Notes under the pieces: model-generated
What the model saw: only the letters and a program-made list of their open reading frames with translations
The model's database searches: none
What the model was told of the DNA's origin: nothing
Position numbers and translations under genes: made by a program
NCBI RefSeq assembly: GCF_003668875.1
Contig: NZ_RAWM01000045.1
Span: forward strand, 1-61,448
Source: Corallococcus interemptor
GTDB lineage: Bacteria > Myxococcota > Myxococcia > Myxococcales > Myxococcaceae
DNA length: 61,448 bases
Reading direction: 5' to 3'
Part shown: piece after piece, positions 1 through 14,923 of the stretch
Position numbering within the stretch: position 1 is the first letter of the stretch
Layout: every line of letters starts with the position of its first letter

Positions 1-104
1 ACCCCCCGGTCCTTTCATGCGACCGCCCGGGTCCGCCCACGTCTTCCAGTAACACCCCCATTCTTCGCTGTGTCTGTCGCCGTACCCGTCAGGAGTCACC
101 CCGC

Positions 105-1784
<1,680 letters not shown>

Positions 1785-1806
1785 CCCCCTGCTTCCCTGC
1801 TGTCCT

Positions 1807-1853
1807 ACCGGGCCCGTCTCTTCCCTCCAGTCCGGGGAAGCGGCGGGCCCGGT
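1807..1853 (+). terminator. Long hairpin after the protease gene
   Basis: The outer arms ACCGGGCCCG (1807-1816) and CGGGCCCGGT (1844-1853) are perfectly complementary. An inner CTTCCC/GGGAAG pair extends the stem. It begins 22 bases after the protease stop and is followed by a short T-rich stretch (GTCTTTCC). It is a probable intrinsic-type terminator, although the U-tract is poor, as is common in GC-rich genomes. Confidence 0.6.
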
Positions 1854-1913
1854 GTCTTTCCGGCCGCCCCGCGTGGAAGGCAGGCAGGGGAAGCGGGCCG
1901 GGACGCGGGCCGC

Positions 1914-2180
1914 GTGCGGGGGAGCGTGCGCGACACCGGCCCCGGCATCGGCATCCCCAAGGCCCAGCAGGCCCGGCTCTTCCAGCGCCACTGGCAGGCG
2001 CGTGACACCGCCCACCAGGGCAGCGGCCTGGGGCTCTACATCGCCCGCGGCATCGTCACCGCCCACGGGGGCAGACTCTGGGTGGACAGCGACGAAGGCA
2101 CCGGCGCGACGTTCACCTTCACGTTGCCGGAGTCTCCCCCCTCTCACCCGCCCCTTGACACCATGGAGGGCGAGGTCTAA
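1914..2180 (+). pseudogene. Remnant of a sensor histidine kinase (end of HATPase domain)
   Basis: The reading frame encodes only the last part of a histidine kinase ATPase domain: the G1 box DTGPGIGIP, then LFQRHWQ, the G2 box GSGLGLYIARGI, and the closing GTGATFTFTLPES. The H box, N box and sensor region are absent. Upstream in the same frame there is only a short Arg/Gly-rich stretch before the protease terminator. A complete kinase needs at least about 220 catalytic-core residues, so this 88-codon piece cannot be functional as a kinase. It may be a deletion scar left when the protease gene moved in. The G boxes are intact, so the truncation looks recent. Confidence 0.75.
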
Positions 2181-2191
2181 CGCAAGGCGCC

Positions 2192-3441
2192 ATGAGCACA
2201 CCCCGCTTCCCGCCGTCGCCCCGCCGCCCCGTGAACAACGAGGGCCCGTTGCGAGTCCTGCTGCTGGAGAACATCCACGCCTCGGCCCAGGAGATGTTGA
2301 GGGCAGAGGGCTTCGAGGTGGAGCGGCTGTCCGCCGCGCTCAAGCCGGAGGACCTGGCGGAGCGGCTCAGGGGCGTGCACCTGTTGGGCATCCGCAGCAA
2401 GACGACGGTGCCGGAGGAGGCGCTGAAGTACGCGGACGACCTGCTGGCGATTGGCGCCTTCTGCATCGGCACCAACCAGGTGGACCTGCTCGCCTCCAGC
2501 GTGCACGGCGTGCCGGTGTTCAACGCGCCGTTCAGCAACACGCGCAGCGTGGCGGAGATGGTGCTGGCGGAGGTGGTGGTGCTGACGCGCCAGCTCTTCG
2601 ACCGCAGCCGGGAGGTGCACGCGGGGCAGTGGCGCAAGGTGGCCACGGGCAGCCACGAGGTGCGCGGCAAGACGCTGGGCATCGTGGGCTACGGGCACAT
2701 CGGCTCGCAGCTGGGCGTGCTGGCGGAGTCCCTGGGCATGCGCGTCCTCTACTACGACGTGATGACGAAGCTGCCTCTGGGCAACTCACGGTCGGTGCCC
2801 ACGCTGAACGCGCTGCTGGCGGAGTCCGACTTCGTGACGCTGCACGTGCCGGCGCTGGCCTCCACGCACCTGCTGATGGGCGCGGAGCAGCTGGCGGCGA
2901 TGAAGCCGGGCGCGTGCCTCATCAACGCCAGCCGAGGCACCGTGGTGGACATCCCGGCGCTGGCGCAGGCCCTGCGCTCCAAGCACCTGGGCGGCGCGGC
3001 GGTGGACGTGTACCCGGAGGAGCCGGAGGGCAACTCGGACGGCTTCATGACGGAGCTGCAGGGGCTGCCCAACGTGGTGCTGACGCCGCACATCGGCGGC
3101 TCCACGGAGGAGGCGCAGGCGTCCATTGGCAAGGAGGTGGCCACGTCGCTGCTCAAGTTCGTGAAGGGCGGCGCGACGACGGGCGCGGTGAACTTCCCCA
3201 ACGTGGAGGCGCCCATCAACCCGGGCACCCACCGCATCATCAACGTGCACCGCAACACGCCGGGCGTGCTCCGTGACATCAACCGCATCGTGTCCGACCT
3301 GAACGCCAACATCCACGCGCAGGTGCTGAGCACGGACGCCAACGTGGGCTACCTGGTGATGGACCTGGACCAGGACGTGTCCCGCCAGGTGTGCGAGGCC
3401 ATCGCCGGGCTGGAGACGGACATCAAGACGCGCATCGTGTC

Positions 3442-3445
<4 letters not shown>
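2192..3445 (+). CDS. serA: D-3-phosphoglycerate dehydrogenase with ACT domain
   Basis: This catalyses the first step of serine synthesis, oxidising 3-phosphoglycerate to 3-phosphohydroxypyruvate with NAD. The 417 residues match the short E. coli-type enzyme (about 410). The NAD site is GIVGYGHIGSQLG, the catalytic Arg lies in NASRGTVVD, and the His is in LTPHIGGSTEEAQ. The C-terminal 75 residues, starting near RNTPGVLRDINR, form an ACT domain expected to bind serine for feedback control. The first 16 residues are a Pro/Arg-rich extension, and a later start cannot be excluded. Its stop codon overlaps the stop of the convergent flavoenzyme gene within a CTAG. The start lies 11 bases past the kinase remnant. 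Confidence 0.95.
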
Positions 3446-4845
<1,400 letters not shown>

Positions 4846-4967
4846 GGCTCCAAGGCGTATTGCACGCCCCGGGGCATGACAAGCCCGGTGGTGCACCGGA
4901 GGACAACAGCCACGCACGCAGGTCCGGTCCGTATCCTGGCTGTCCGCGCATCCGGGAGGCCTGCCCC

Positions 4968-5777
4968 ATGAACCGACTCTTGCTGTTGACGCTGGTGACG
5001 ATGCTGGGTTGTGGAGGGAGCGAACAGCCGCCGCCTCCTCCCGACGCGGTCTCCCGCGTGACGGTGAAGGGGGAGAACCGGATCGCCTCCGAGAGCAGCA
5101 CCGTCCTGACCGCCGACGTGGAGGGCACGGGGACCTACGTCTCCGACGTGGACTGGTACCTGCTGTCCGGGGAGGGCTTTCTGTCCAACGCGGTCGGCGC
5201 GTCCGTCACCTACACGGCCCCCTTCGCCCAGGAGGAGCTGACCGTGACCATCCAGGCGGTGTCCCTGATGGACCCGTCGAAGACCGCGACCTTCACCCTG
5301 ACCGTCTCCCAGGCCCTCCCCGCGGCGCTGATGGAGGGCACCTACTGGGGCCCCCGCTCCACCCACGACGAGATCACCACCGCCACCGGGCCCCTGGAGC
5401 CCCGGGACTATCTCCAGGAGACGTCCGTCACGCTCTCCCGAGTGAGCGACTCCCAGGTCCAGCTCTGGAGTTACGGCTACCTGGGGCTGGGGTTCCCCCA
5501 GGGAGTCACGCTCGAGGTCCTGGAGGACGGAACGCTGACCTTTCCCTTGATGACCAGCCCGCTCCGGGGCCGTGACAAGTATTGCTGGGAGCAGTACTTC
5601 CTCAATGAGTTGGATGGAGCGCCGCCGGGATTCGGGCGCTGGGACAGGCAGGGCAACCTGTCCCTGAACTGGGTCCTCATCCTCGAACAGTCGTGCAGGA
5701 GCACCTCCCCGGGCGGCGGAGGATATGGCATGGCCACCCATCAGCTGACCGAGGCGTTCCTGGGCACGCGGAGGTAG
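4968..5777 (+). CDS. Secreted lipoprotein of unknown function
   Basis: 269 residues. The start MNRLLLLTLVTMLGCGGS is a classic lipoprotein signal with its lipobox Cys at residue 15, followed by a Pro-rich spacer. Residues of about 35-120 read like an Ig-like or bacterial-surface beta domain (VTVKGENRIASESSTVLTADV, SVTYTAPF). The remainder is a beta-rich domain with a Cys pair. I do not recognise the family. It is probably anchored in the outer membrane. The ATG is preceded by GGGAGG about 7 bases away. It stands alone between the flavoenzyme gene (divergent) and a small secreted protein gene. Confidence 0.8.
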   Translation: MNRLLLLTLVTMLGCGGSEQPPPPPDAVSRVTVKGENRIASESSTVLTADVEGTGTYVSDVDWYLLSGEGFLSNAVGASVTYTAPFAQEELTVTIQAVSLMDPSKTATFTLTVSQALPAALMEGTYWGPRSTHDEITTATGPLEPRDYLQETSVTLSRVSDSQVQLWSYGYLGLGFPQGVTLEVLEDGTLTFPLMTSPLRGRDKYCWEQYFLNELDGAPPGFGRWDRQGNLSLNWVLILEQSCRSTSPGGGGYGMATHQLTEAFLGTRR

Positions 5778-5860
5778 GAAACCGAGCCAAGGAGTTCCGC
5801 CTGCTCCGTATAGGGCTCGGACGCCGCGTTCCCGTCGCGGCCCTTTCCTCCCGAGGCCCC

Positions 5861-6202
5861 ATGTCGTCGTTCCGCGCACTCGCCCTGCTGGCCACCCTGA
5901 CCCTTGTCCCGGCTTCGGCCCTGGCGGAGCCGGAGGACGCCCTCTCGGGGGTGAACTACGTCTTCGCGACCGTGGATGCCTACTCAGTGGTCGGGTCATC
6001 GCTCATCGTCACCGGGACCCTGGTGGGTGAGAGCAACGTGCGCACCATCGAATTCCCGGGCCCGGGCAGCGACCGGGCCGAGGAGGCGTCGCGGTGTGAC
6101 CGGTTGGCCCTGCTCACCATGACCCGGCCCGGGCGCTTCCACTTCAGCTGGTTCAGACAGGCCGGCGGTTATTTCCCGGTCTGCACGCTGACCCGTCAGT
6201 AG
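5861..6202 (+). CDS. Small secreted protein, unknown
   Basis: 113 residues beginning with a clear Sec signal peptide (MSSFRALALLATLTLVPASALA, cleavage after ALA). The mature part is about 90 residues, beta-rich, with two Cys (RCDRL and PVCTL) that could form one disulfide. No family is recognised. It precedes the MopE-like lipoprotein gene by 14 bases, so the two probably share a transcript. Both products are exported. Confidence 0.7.
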   Translation: MSSFRALALLATLTLVPASALAEPEDALSGVNYVFATVDAYSVVGSSLIVTGTLVGESNVRTIEFPGPGSDRAEEASRCDRLALLTMTRPGRFHFSWFRQAGGYFPVCTLTRQ

Positions 6203-6216
6203 CCCCGGCGCCTCTC

Positions 6217-8019
6217 ATGAAGACGCGGGTGCGCATGATGCGGGCATGGGTGTGGCTGGCCCTGGGACTCCAGCTGGGCTGCGGTGGCGGCGTGGGCCCC
6301 CGGGACCTGGACAGCGACGGCCATCCGGCGGAGCTGGACTGTGATGACGCGAACCCCACCGTGTGGCGGTCCGTCACGGCCTACGCGGACACGGACGGAG
6401 ACGGCTTCGGCGAGGACGGCACGTCCGTCACCTGCGTGGGCGACACGACGAAGGGCTGGACGCAGGAGGCGGGCGACTGCGCTCCCGCGGACCCCACCCG
6501 TTGGCGCCGGGTGCCGGGCCTGTATCCGGACGCGGACGGTGACGGGGCCACGGGCGCGGGTCCGGTGACGGGCTGCGTGGGGGCCACGCTCGCGGGCTAT
6601 CTGCGGCAGGCGGGCCCGCCGGACTGCGATGACGGGGACGCGGCGGTGTCGGCCCTGGTGGAGGCGTGGGCGGACACGGACCTGGACGGCGTGGGCGCGG
6701 GGCTGGCCATCACCTGGTGCCCGAGCCGGGGGCGTGCACCTCCCAAGGGCTACGTGCTCACCTCCGGGGACTGCGCGCCCGGGGACACACGCTTCTGGCG
6801 GATGCTCCCCTTCAGCCACCGGGATGAGGACCGGGACGGCTTCACCGTGGCGCGGGAGGGCACGGTGTGCTCGGGCGAAGCGCTGCCGCCGGGCTACGCC
6901 ACCGTGTCCGGCCCGGAGGACTGCGACGACCGCTACGCGAACCGCACGGTCCTGGTCGAGCGCTGGCCGGATCCGGACGGGGACGGCTACGGCGACGGAG
7001 CGCCGTTGCTCCTCTGCAAGGGGCCGGGTGAGTCCTCGCCAAGAGAGACCTTCCGGGGCGGCGACTGCGCGCCCGGCGACGGCACCCGCTGGCAGCCCCT
7101 GGCCTACGCCTCGCGGGATGCGGATGGCGACGGCCGCCTGTCCCCGGCGACGGGCGAGGTGTGCAGCGGCTTCTGGCTTCCCCAGGGCTATTCCTCGGAG
7201 GTCCGCCAGGATGACTGTGATGACGCGGACGCGACGGTGTTCCGGGCCTGGAGCGTCCACGCGGACGCGGACGGGGACGGCGTGGGCTCCGGCGTGGCGA
7301 CTTCCCTCTGTGGCGCCGCGACGGTGCCCCCGGGCTACTCCACGTCGTCCACGGACTGCGCGCCCCAGGACGCCACCGTGTGGCGGATGCTGGGCTTCAC
7401 CCACCGCGACGCCGACGGCGACACGTACACCGTGGCCCAGAGCGGCGAGCTGTGCGCGGGCACGGCCCTGCCCCCGGGCTACGCCACCCAGGCGCTGTCG
7501 GGCCTGGACTGCGACGACACGAACGCCGCGGCCTTCCGGGACGTGACGGCCTTCGCGGACACGGACGGAGACGGCGTGGGGGCGGGAGCGTCCACGGTCC
7601 TCTGCACCGGTGGCCAGGTCCCCAGCCCCTGGTCCGCCACGGGCACGGACTGCGACGCGCAGGACGCGACGCGCTGGCAGGAGCTGGTGGCGGCCCACGC
7701 GGACCGCGATGGGGACGGCTTCACCACGCCCATTCCCCAGCAGCGCCTCTGCACCGGGAAGATGCTGCCCCTGCCCTACTTCCTCCAGGCCGTGGGCAAC
7801 GACTGCGACGACGCGGACACGGGCCGCTACCAGTGGACCATGCTCTACCGCGACCAGGACGCGGACGGCGTCGGCGCCGCGCCCCGGCAGATGACGTGCA
7901 TTGGCGCGTCGGCGGTGGCCGGCTGGTCGCGGTACGGGGATGACTCGGATGACAGCGACGCCGCCGTCCAGACGGACGAGGCCGCTGACGAAGAGCTGAG
8001 CCTCATCCTGGACCTGTGA
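6217..8019 (+). CDS. MopE-like putative metal-binding repeat lipoprotein
   Basis: 600 residues. After a lipoprotein signal (lipobox LGLQLGCGGG), almost the whole protein is made of 11 repeats of about 48 residues. Each has the calcium-loop-like core D-x-D-x-DG-x-G, a Cys-containing segment, a PPGY-like turn and a closing DC. Units alternate between DCDD-type and DCAP-type joints, giving a higher-order period near 100 residues. This matches the repeat seen in MopE-type putative metal-binding proteins of myxobacteria. The protein is likely at the cell surface, with rigid, calcium-stabilised rods. The acidic tail (DDSDDSDAAV then DEAADEEL) has lost the repeat. Ligand and role are unknown. Confidence 0.85.
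   Translation: MKTRVRMMRAWVWLALGLQLGCGGGVGPRDLDSDGHPAELDCDDANPTVWRSVTAYADTDGDGFGEDGTSVTCVGDTTKGWTQEAGDCAPADPTRWRRVPGLYPDADGDGATGAGPVTGCVGATLAGYLRQAGPPDCDDGDAAVSALVEAWADTDLDGVGAGLAITWCPSRGRAPPKGYVLTSGDCAPGDTRFWRMLPFSHRDEDRDGFTVAREGTVCSGEALPPGYATVSGPEDCDDRYANRTVLVERWPDPDGDGYGDGAPLLLCKGPGESSPRETFRGGDCAPGDGTRWQPLAYASRDADGDGRLSPATGEVCSGFWLPQGYSSEVRQDDCDDADATVFRAWSVHADADGDGVGSGVATSLCGAATVPPGYSTSSTDCAPQDATVWRMLGFTHRDADGDTYTVAQSGELCAGTALPPGYATQALSGLDCDDTNAAAFRDVTAFADTDGDGVGAGASTVLCTGGQVPSPWSATGTDCDAQDATRWQELVAAHADRDGDGFTTPIPQQRLCTGKMLPLPYFLQAVGNDCDDADTGRYQWTMLYRDQDADGVGAAPRQMTCIGASAVAGWSRYGDDSDDSDAAVQTDEAADEELSLILDL
6340..7970 (+). repeat. Tandem coding repeat, alternating DCDD/DCAP units
   Basis: Eleven diverged copies of a roughly 145-bp unit encode the D-x-D-x-DG motifs. 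Two sub-types alternate nearly perfectly: DCDD joints in units 1, 3, 5, 7, 9 and 11, and DCAP or DCDA joints in units 2, 4, 6, 8 and 10. This indicates growth by duplication of a two-unit block of about 300 bp. Confidence 0.7.
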
Positions 8020-8023
8020 GCCC

Positions 8024-8887
8024 TTAGCCCTTGAGGAAGGCCAGCAGTGCTTCGTTGATGACGTCCTTGTTGACGGAGCACATGCCGTGGCTGAACCCCG
8101 GGAAGACCTGGAGCGCCGCGCCCTTCACCGCCGTGGCGCTGAGGCGCGCCGCTCCGTCGATGGGGACGATCTGATCATCATCGCCGTGCAGCACCAGCGT
8201 GGGCACGTCGATGCGGGCCAGGTCGGCGCGGAAGTCCGTCTCGGAGAAGGCCTTCACGCAGTCGTACTCGGCCTTGAGGCTGCCCATGAGGCCCTGGAGG
8301 AGGAAGCTCTCGCGCAGCCCTTCCGACACCTTCGCGCCGGGCCGGTTGAAGCCGTAGAACGCGAGGCTCAGCTCCTTGTAGAAGCTGGAGCGGTCCCCGC
8401 GCACGCCCGCGCGGATGTCGTCGAAGACCTTCATGGGCAGGCCATGGGGGTGCCAGTCCGTCTTGAGCATGATGGGCGGCACCGCGCTGATGAGCACCGC
8501 CTTCGCCACGCGCCCGGTGCCGTGGCGCCCGATGTAGCGCGCCACCTCGCCGCCGCCCGTCGAGTGGCCCACGTGGACGGCCTTGCGCAGCCCCAGCGCG
8601 GACGTCAGCTCCGCCAGGTCGTCCGCATAGGTGTCCATGTCGTGGCCGTCCCACGGCTGGGAGGAGCGGCCGTGTCCCCGGCGGTCATGGGCGATGGTGC
8701 GGTAGCCGCGCTCGGACAGGAACAGCATCTGGTCCTCGAAGGCGTCGGACGTGAGCGGCCAGCCGTGCGAGAAGACGACGGGCTGTCCGTCCTTCGGGCC
8801 CCAGTCCTTGAAGTACAGCTGCGTGCCGTCGCGCGTGGTGAGGAAGCTGCCGGAGATGCGTCCCCTCTGCGTTTCTTCGCTGGTCAT
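8024..8887 (-). CDS. Alpha/beta hydrolase, non-heme chloroperoxidase-like
   Basis: 287 residues, matching cofactor-free haloperoxidase/esterase enzymes (about 275). The oxyanion region is [12 protein letters not shown], the nucleophile elbow [12 protein letters not shown] carries the Ser, the acid sits near [12 protein letters not shown], and the catalytic His is in [27 protein letters not shown] is typical of this family. In vivo these are usually esterases or lactonases, and halogenation is a side activity. No signal peptide is seen, so it should be cytoplasmic. Its stop falls 4 bases after the convergent MopE-like gene's stop. Confidence 0.88.
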   Translation of the reverse strand: MTSEETQRGRISGSFLTTRDGTQLYFKDWGPKDGQPVVFSHGWPLTSDAFEDQMLFLSERGYRTIAHDRRGHGRSSQPWDGHDMDTYADDLAELTSALGLRKAVHVGHSTGGGEVARYIGRHGTGRVAKAVLISAVPPIMLKTDWHPHGLPMKVFDDIRAGVRGDRSSFYKELSLAFYGFNRPGAKVSEGLRESFLLQGLMGSLKAEYDCVKAFSETDFRADLARIDVPTLVLHGDDDQIVPIDGAARLSATAVKGAALQVFPGFSHGMCSVNKDVINEALLAFLKG

Positions 8888-8931
8888 GGGGTGTGACGGT
8901 GCGCATCACCCCCGGAGCCGGGCATTGCCCC

Positions 8932-9825
8932 TCAGTGCCGAGGCTCTTCACCGTTCCGGTGCCAGGTCACGGTGTCCTGCCACGGACCCGCCGTCTGTGC
9001 TCCCGTCGGCTCCGCCTGCATCCGCAAGCGCAATCCTCCGCCCCAGATGAATGTGCCCGCGAGCAGATACGCGGCCTGTTTCCCCTCGGAGACACGGTTC
9101 TGGAATTCGAGGGCGCGCCTGGCCCGGATTCTCCGGCCCCGCAGGCCCTGCACCGTGATGTGCACCCTCAGCACGTATGTGCCCTGAATCCCCGCGGGAG
9201 CTTGCACCTCGAAATCGGCTCGGCGCACCTCCGCGCCCTCCAGCCGGGTCCCGACGTGGCGGACGACTCGCAGCGGGTCCTTGGAGGGGCCCTCCTCCGG
9301 AATGAACTCCACCCTCACGTCGCGAGGTCCGCTCCAGCAGTTCTCCAGCACGAGGCTGACCCGGCTGCTCCGCCCGGAGCTCAGGACAGGCGTTTGCGTG
9401 AAGGCGAGATGAATGCCCTCGTACTCCAAGACCTGTCCTGCCTGCGGCTGGGACAGGAGGATGTGAGGCACCGGCCCACTGCGCCGCCGTAACGCCTCTT
9501 GAGCGACGAGGAGCAAAACAATCACCGCCCCGGTTATCGCGGTGGCGAGGACCGGCTTTTCGCCAGCATCCGAAATGAGCCAGCCGAACCCGCAGGCCCC
9601 CAGCGCGAAAAGACTCGCGATGCACATGTGCTTGCAGAAAAGGCCTGTGTCACGCCACGCCGCGAACCCCACGACCGCGAGCGAGGCCCCTGCGCCGAGC
9701 GCGAAGCCCACGCAAGCGAGGGGCGACACGCCTGGAGTCACCGCGAGCGATGCGAGTGGGATGGAAAGCGCGAGCCCCACAAGGGCACTCACGCTCAGCG
9801 CGGCTGCAAGTTCACGGTAGGCCAT
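8932..9825 (-). CDS. Membrane protein with four N-terminal helices and a C-terminal beta domain
   Basis: 297 residues. Four hydrophobic segments span the first 110 residues (AALSVSALVGLALS; ACVGFALGAGASLAVVGFA; MCIASLFALGACGFGWL; ATAITGAVIVLLLVA). After an RRR stop-transfer signal comes a beta-rich domain of about 170 residues with Ig-like character (VSLVLENCWSGPRDVRVEF). No family is recognised. It ends 45 bases upstream of the hydrolase gene on the same strand and may be co-transcribed with it. The hairpin at 9859-9885 separates it from the lipoprotein gene before it. Confidence 0.65.
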   Translation of the reverse strand: MAYRELAAALSVSALVGLALSIPLASLAVTPGVSPLACVGFALGAGASLAVVGFAAWRDTGLFCKHMCIASLFALGACGFGWLISDAGEKPVLATAITGAVIVLLLVAQEALRRRSGPVPHILLSQPQAGQVLEYEGIHLAFTQTPVLSSGRSSRVSLVLENCWSGPRDVRVEFIPEEGPSKDPLRVVRHVGTRLEGAEVRRADFEVQAPAGIQGTYVLRVHITVQGLRGRRIRARRALEFQNRVSEGKQAAYLLAGTFIWGGGLRLRMQAEPTGAQTAGPWQDTVTWHRNGEEPRH

Positions 9826-9858
9826 GGCGTTTCAGGCGGAACTGTATCTGACGACGGA

Positions 9859-9885
9859 CGGCCCGGGCCACGGGGGCCCGGGCCG
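9859..9885 (-). terminator. Perfect 10-bp hairpin between minus-strand genes
   Basis: The arms CGGCCCGGGC and GCCCGGGCCG are perfectly complementary around a 7-base loop. It sits 48 bases after the stop of the Cys-repeat lipoprotein gene and before the next minus-strand gene. It is a probable terminator, though no U-tract follows. Confidence 0.5.
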
Positions 9886-9932
9886 CCTGCGTCGCTGCTC
9901 GCGCGATGGCGTTGGGCTGGGTCCGCCGGGAA

Positions 9933-10487
9933 TCAGCCCATTCTGCAGTACTGGAAGCTCATGTCGTCGCAGTACCAGCCCCGGCACTTCGCGCCCCGGA
10001 TGAAGTAGTTCTCGGGAGCCTGGAAGGGGGCGGTCTCGTCGGAGATCCAGCCAGACCAGAAGCAGTCCACCGCGGTGGGCCCGGTGATACGCGTGCACTG
10101 CAACGAGACGTTGTCGCAGAAGCCTCCCGTGCAGGACACGCCTGTCACCCAGTAGCCTGTAGGGCAGACGGTGGGTGTCTGGGTCTCTTCGGAGAACGCC
10201 TGCGTCCAGCTCGTGACGCCCACCCCGGCGCTGCTGGGAATGTCCCGGCAGCCCATCGACACGTTGTCGCAGCCGGTGCCACTGCACCCGAACTGGTAGG
10301 CCACCATCCTGCTGGGACAGTTGATGGGCGGCAGCTCCTCCGACGTGGTGCCCGCGGATTGCGTCGCCTCCTGCTCCACCTGCGCGAGCCCGAACCCGGA
10401 TTCGGAACCCACCTCATCGGCGGGGCCGCAGCCCGGGGTCGTCAACAGGAGGGTCAGTGCCGCGAACAGGGACAGTCGCTTCATCAT
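9933..10487 (-). CDS. Secreted lipoprotein with three Cys-rich repeats
   Basis: 184 residues. The signal MMKRLSLFAALTLLLTTPGCG ends in a lipobox Cys. The mature part holds three repeats of about 42 residues, each with a core like GCSGTGCDNVSMGC, SCTGGFCDNVSLQC or KCRGWYCDDMSFQYC. The even Cys spacing suggests one or two disulfides per repeat. Aromatic residues (W, F, Y) recur before each core, which would suit a carbohydrate-binding role, but no named family was recognised. GAGAGG lies 9 bases upstream of the first ATG and favours that start over the second, which follows directly. Confidence 0.75.
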   Translation of the reverse strand: MMKRLSLFAALTLLLTTPGCGPADEVGSESGFGLAQVEQEATQSAGTTSEELPPINCPSRMVAYQFGCSGTGCDNVSMGCRDIPSSAGVGVTSWTQAFSEETQTPTVCPTGYWVTGVSCTGGFCDNVSLQCTRITGPTAVDCFWSGWISDETAPFQAPENYFIRGAKCRGWYCDDMSFQYCRMG

Positions 10488-10717
10488 GTTGTGAAACCTC
10501 TCAAAGGGTGGGCGTTGCCCTGCTGTTACGTCCGCGTCCGGAGTTATTCCCATGACGTGTTTTTGAAAGGCCCAGCCCATCCCCAGGCGGTGTCAGCGCC
10601 ACCCCTGGACGTTCGTGCCATGCGTGGCGTCCGGGAGCCGCGGCGCTTCGTGAAGTCGCGAGAAGCCCTTGAGCTCCCCGGCGACATCACGAAGCGCCCC
10701 TCCGATGTCTTGCTTTG

Positions 10718-13522
<2,805 letters not shown>

Positions 13523-13596
13523 GATGTCTCTCGGGGAACGGGGGTTGGAGCCCTGTGTGTACGCAGCGAAGGACGCTGCCTGGTTGGAAACGCCTT

Positions 13597-14913
13597 TCAG
13601 CGGGGCCAGTCGCGCAGGAGCCGTTCGGCGGCATCCTGCTGGTCCCACCGCACGCGGCCGGTCAGCGTCTGGCCTCCGTGCTGGATGGCGATGCGCTGCC
13701 ACACCGGCGGGCCCGGGACGTAGCGCGCGTCCAGGCGGGCCCAGGCCGTGCCTCCGGTGGCCTCCACGACGCGCGTCACGCAGGCGTCGAACTCCGCCTC
13801 CGGCAGCCAGCGCAGCGCGTCCAGCACCCGGTCGGACTCGAAGCCACGCAGCGCCGTCGGCCTGCCGGTGACGGCCGTCAGGGCCTGGGGGCCCCTCCCC
13901 TCCGGGATGAAGGAGAGTCCCTGGGGCCCCAGCACACAGAAGCCCTGCCGCGAGCCCAGCTTCGCGGGGAACACCGCCACGGAGTCCAGCCGCACGCCCG
14001 CCCGGGCCGCGCCACGCAGCGGCGGCTGGCGGTGCAGCTCCACGAGCAGCGCGATCTCCGTGGCTCCGCGCACGGAGCGCGCATGGAGCCGCCGGTCTCC
14101 CTCCACCTGGAGGTCCACGTCCTGCTCCAGCCGGAAGCCGTCCGGGGGGATGGAGCCCAGCCGCACCTCCTGCGGCTCGCCGAACAGCGGCGCCCAGATG
14201 AGCCGCTCGCTGGTGAGCCGGAGCCGGCCCCCGCGCAGGACCTGTGAGAACAGGAGGCCCACGGTCCCCGTCACCAGGCCGGCCACCAGCGGGACCTCCA
14301 TTGATTTGGGAGCGACGAGCAACAGCAGGAAGCACAGCGCGGTCAGCCCGCCCCAGGAGAACATCAGCCGGGGTGACACCTCCTGCTTCAGGGCCCTGGG
14401 CACGAGGCTCGAGTCCGAGCTTCGCGGGGTGTCGTCATCGAAGACGAGCACCTCGCCCGGCTTCAGGGTCCAGGCCATCTTCTGGCGCACCAGCGCATCC
14501 AGCCGCGTCAGCGCGTCCTCCAGCGACAGGCCCTCCGGCGCCACCGTCAACACGTCCAGCCTGCGCCGGGCCAGCCGCGTCAGCCGCTCGCGGCGCGCGG
14601 ACAGCTCCCGGGCCTCCTTCCACACGGGCAGGTCGTCCGGCCAGGCCTCCTGCGCCGCCCGGCGTTGGACGCGCTCCAGCGCCTCCCGCACCGCCTGCGC
14701 TCCGGCCACGAGCGCGGGCACCAGCTCCGGACGCCGGAGCAGCGCGCGCCGCCACCGCCGTCCGGACAGCACCATCTCCAATTCCGCGTGCGGCCGCCGA
14801 GCCGCGGCGAGCGTCTCCGCGCGGCCCTCCAGCTGGCGCGCGACGTCCGCCCCCGTGAGGTCTGGAAGCACGGCGCTGGGACGTGACCGCTCGGCCATCT
14901 CGCCGGGCAGCAT
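13597..14913 (-). CDS. Membrane protein of unknown function, last gene of a three-gene set
   Basis: 438 residues. The first 140 are Arg/Ala-rich and helical, probably coiled. A hydrophobic hairpin at about residues 185-226 (LTALCFLLLLVA and VPLVAGLVTGTVGLLFSQVL) anchors it in the membrane. The C-terminal 210 residues are mixed and PH-like (RLRLTSERLIWAPLFGEPQEVRL), then a conserved-looking tail. No named family is recognised. A second in-frame ATG at 14898 is an alternative start. The gene begins 10 bases after the stop of the preceding gene and ends 74 bases before the start region of the cytochrome fusion gene. Confidence 0.65.
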   Translation of the reverse strand: MLPGEMAERSRPSAVLPDLTGADVARQLEGRAETLAAARRPHAELEMVLSGRRWRRALLRRPELVPALVAGAQAVREALERVQRRAAQEAWPDDLPVWKEARELSARRERLTRLARRRLDVLTVAPEGLSLEDALTRLDALVRQKMAWTLKPGEVLVFDDDTPRSSDSSLVPRALKQEVSPRLMFSWGGLTALCFLLLLVAPKSMEVPLVAGLVTGTVGLLFSQVLRGGRLRLTSERLIWAPLFGEPQEVRLGSIPPDGFRLEQDVDLQVEGDRRLHARSVRGATEIALLVELHRQPPLRGAARAGVRLDSVAVFPAKLGSRQGFCVLGPQGLSFIPEGRGPQALTAVTGRPTALRGFESDRVLDALRWLPEAEFDACVTRVVEATGGTAWARLDARYVPGPPVWQRIAIQHGGQTLTGRVRWDQQDAAERLLRDWPR

Positions 14914-14923
14914 AGCCCCCTGG

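Noticed and set aside
8024-8887. Halogenating enzyme for a natural product
   Set aside because: The haloperoxidase-like family is mostly esterases, and no biosynthetic cluster lies nearby.
13523-14335. N-terminal extension of the cytochrome fusion protein
   Set aside because: The extension is antisense-frame Pro/Gly/Arg-rich sequence inside the previous gene; a signal peptide begins at 13522.
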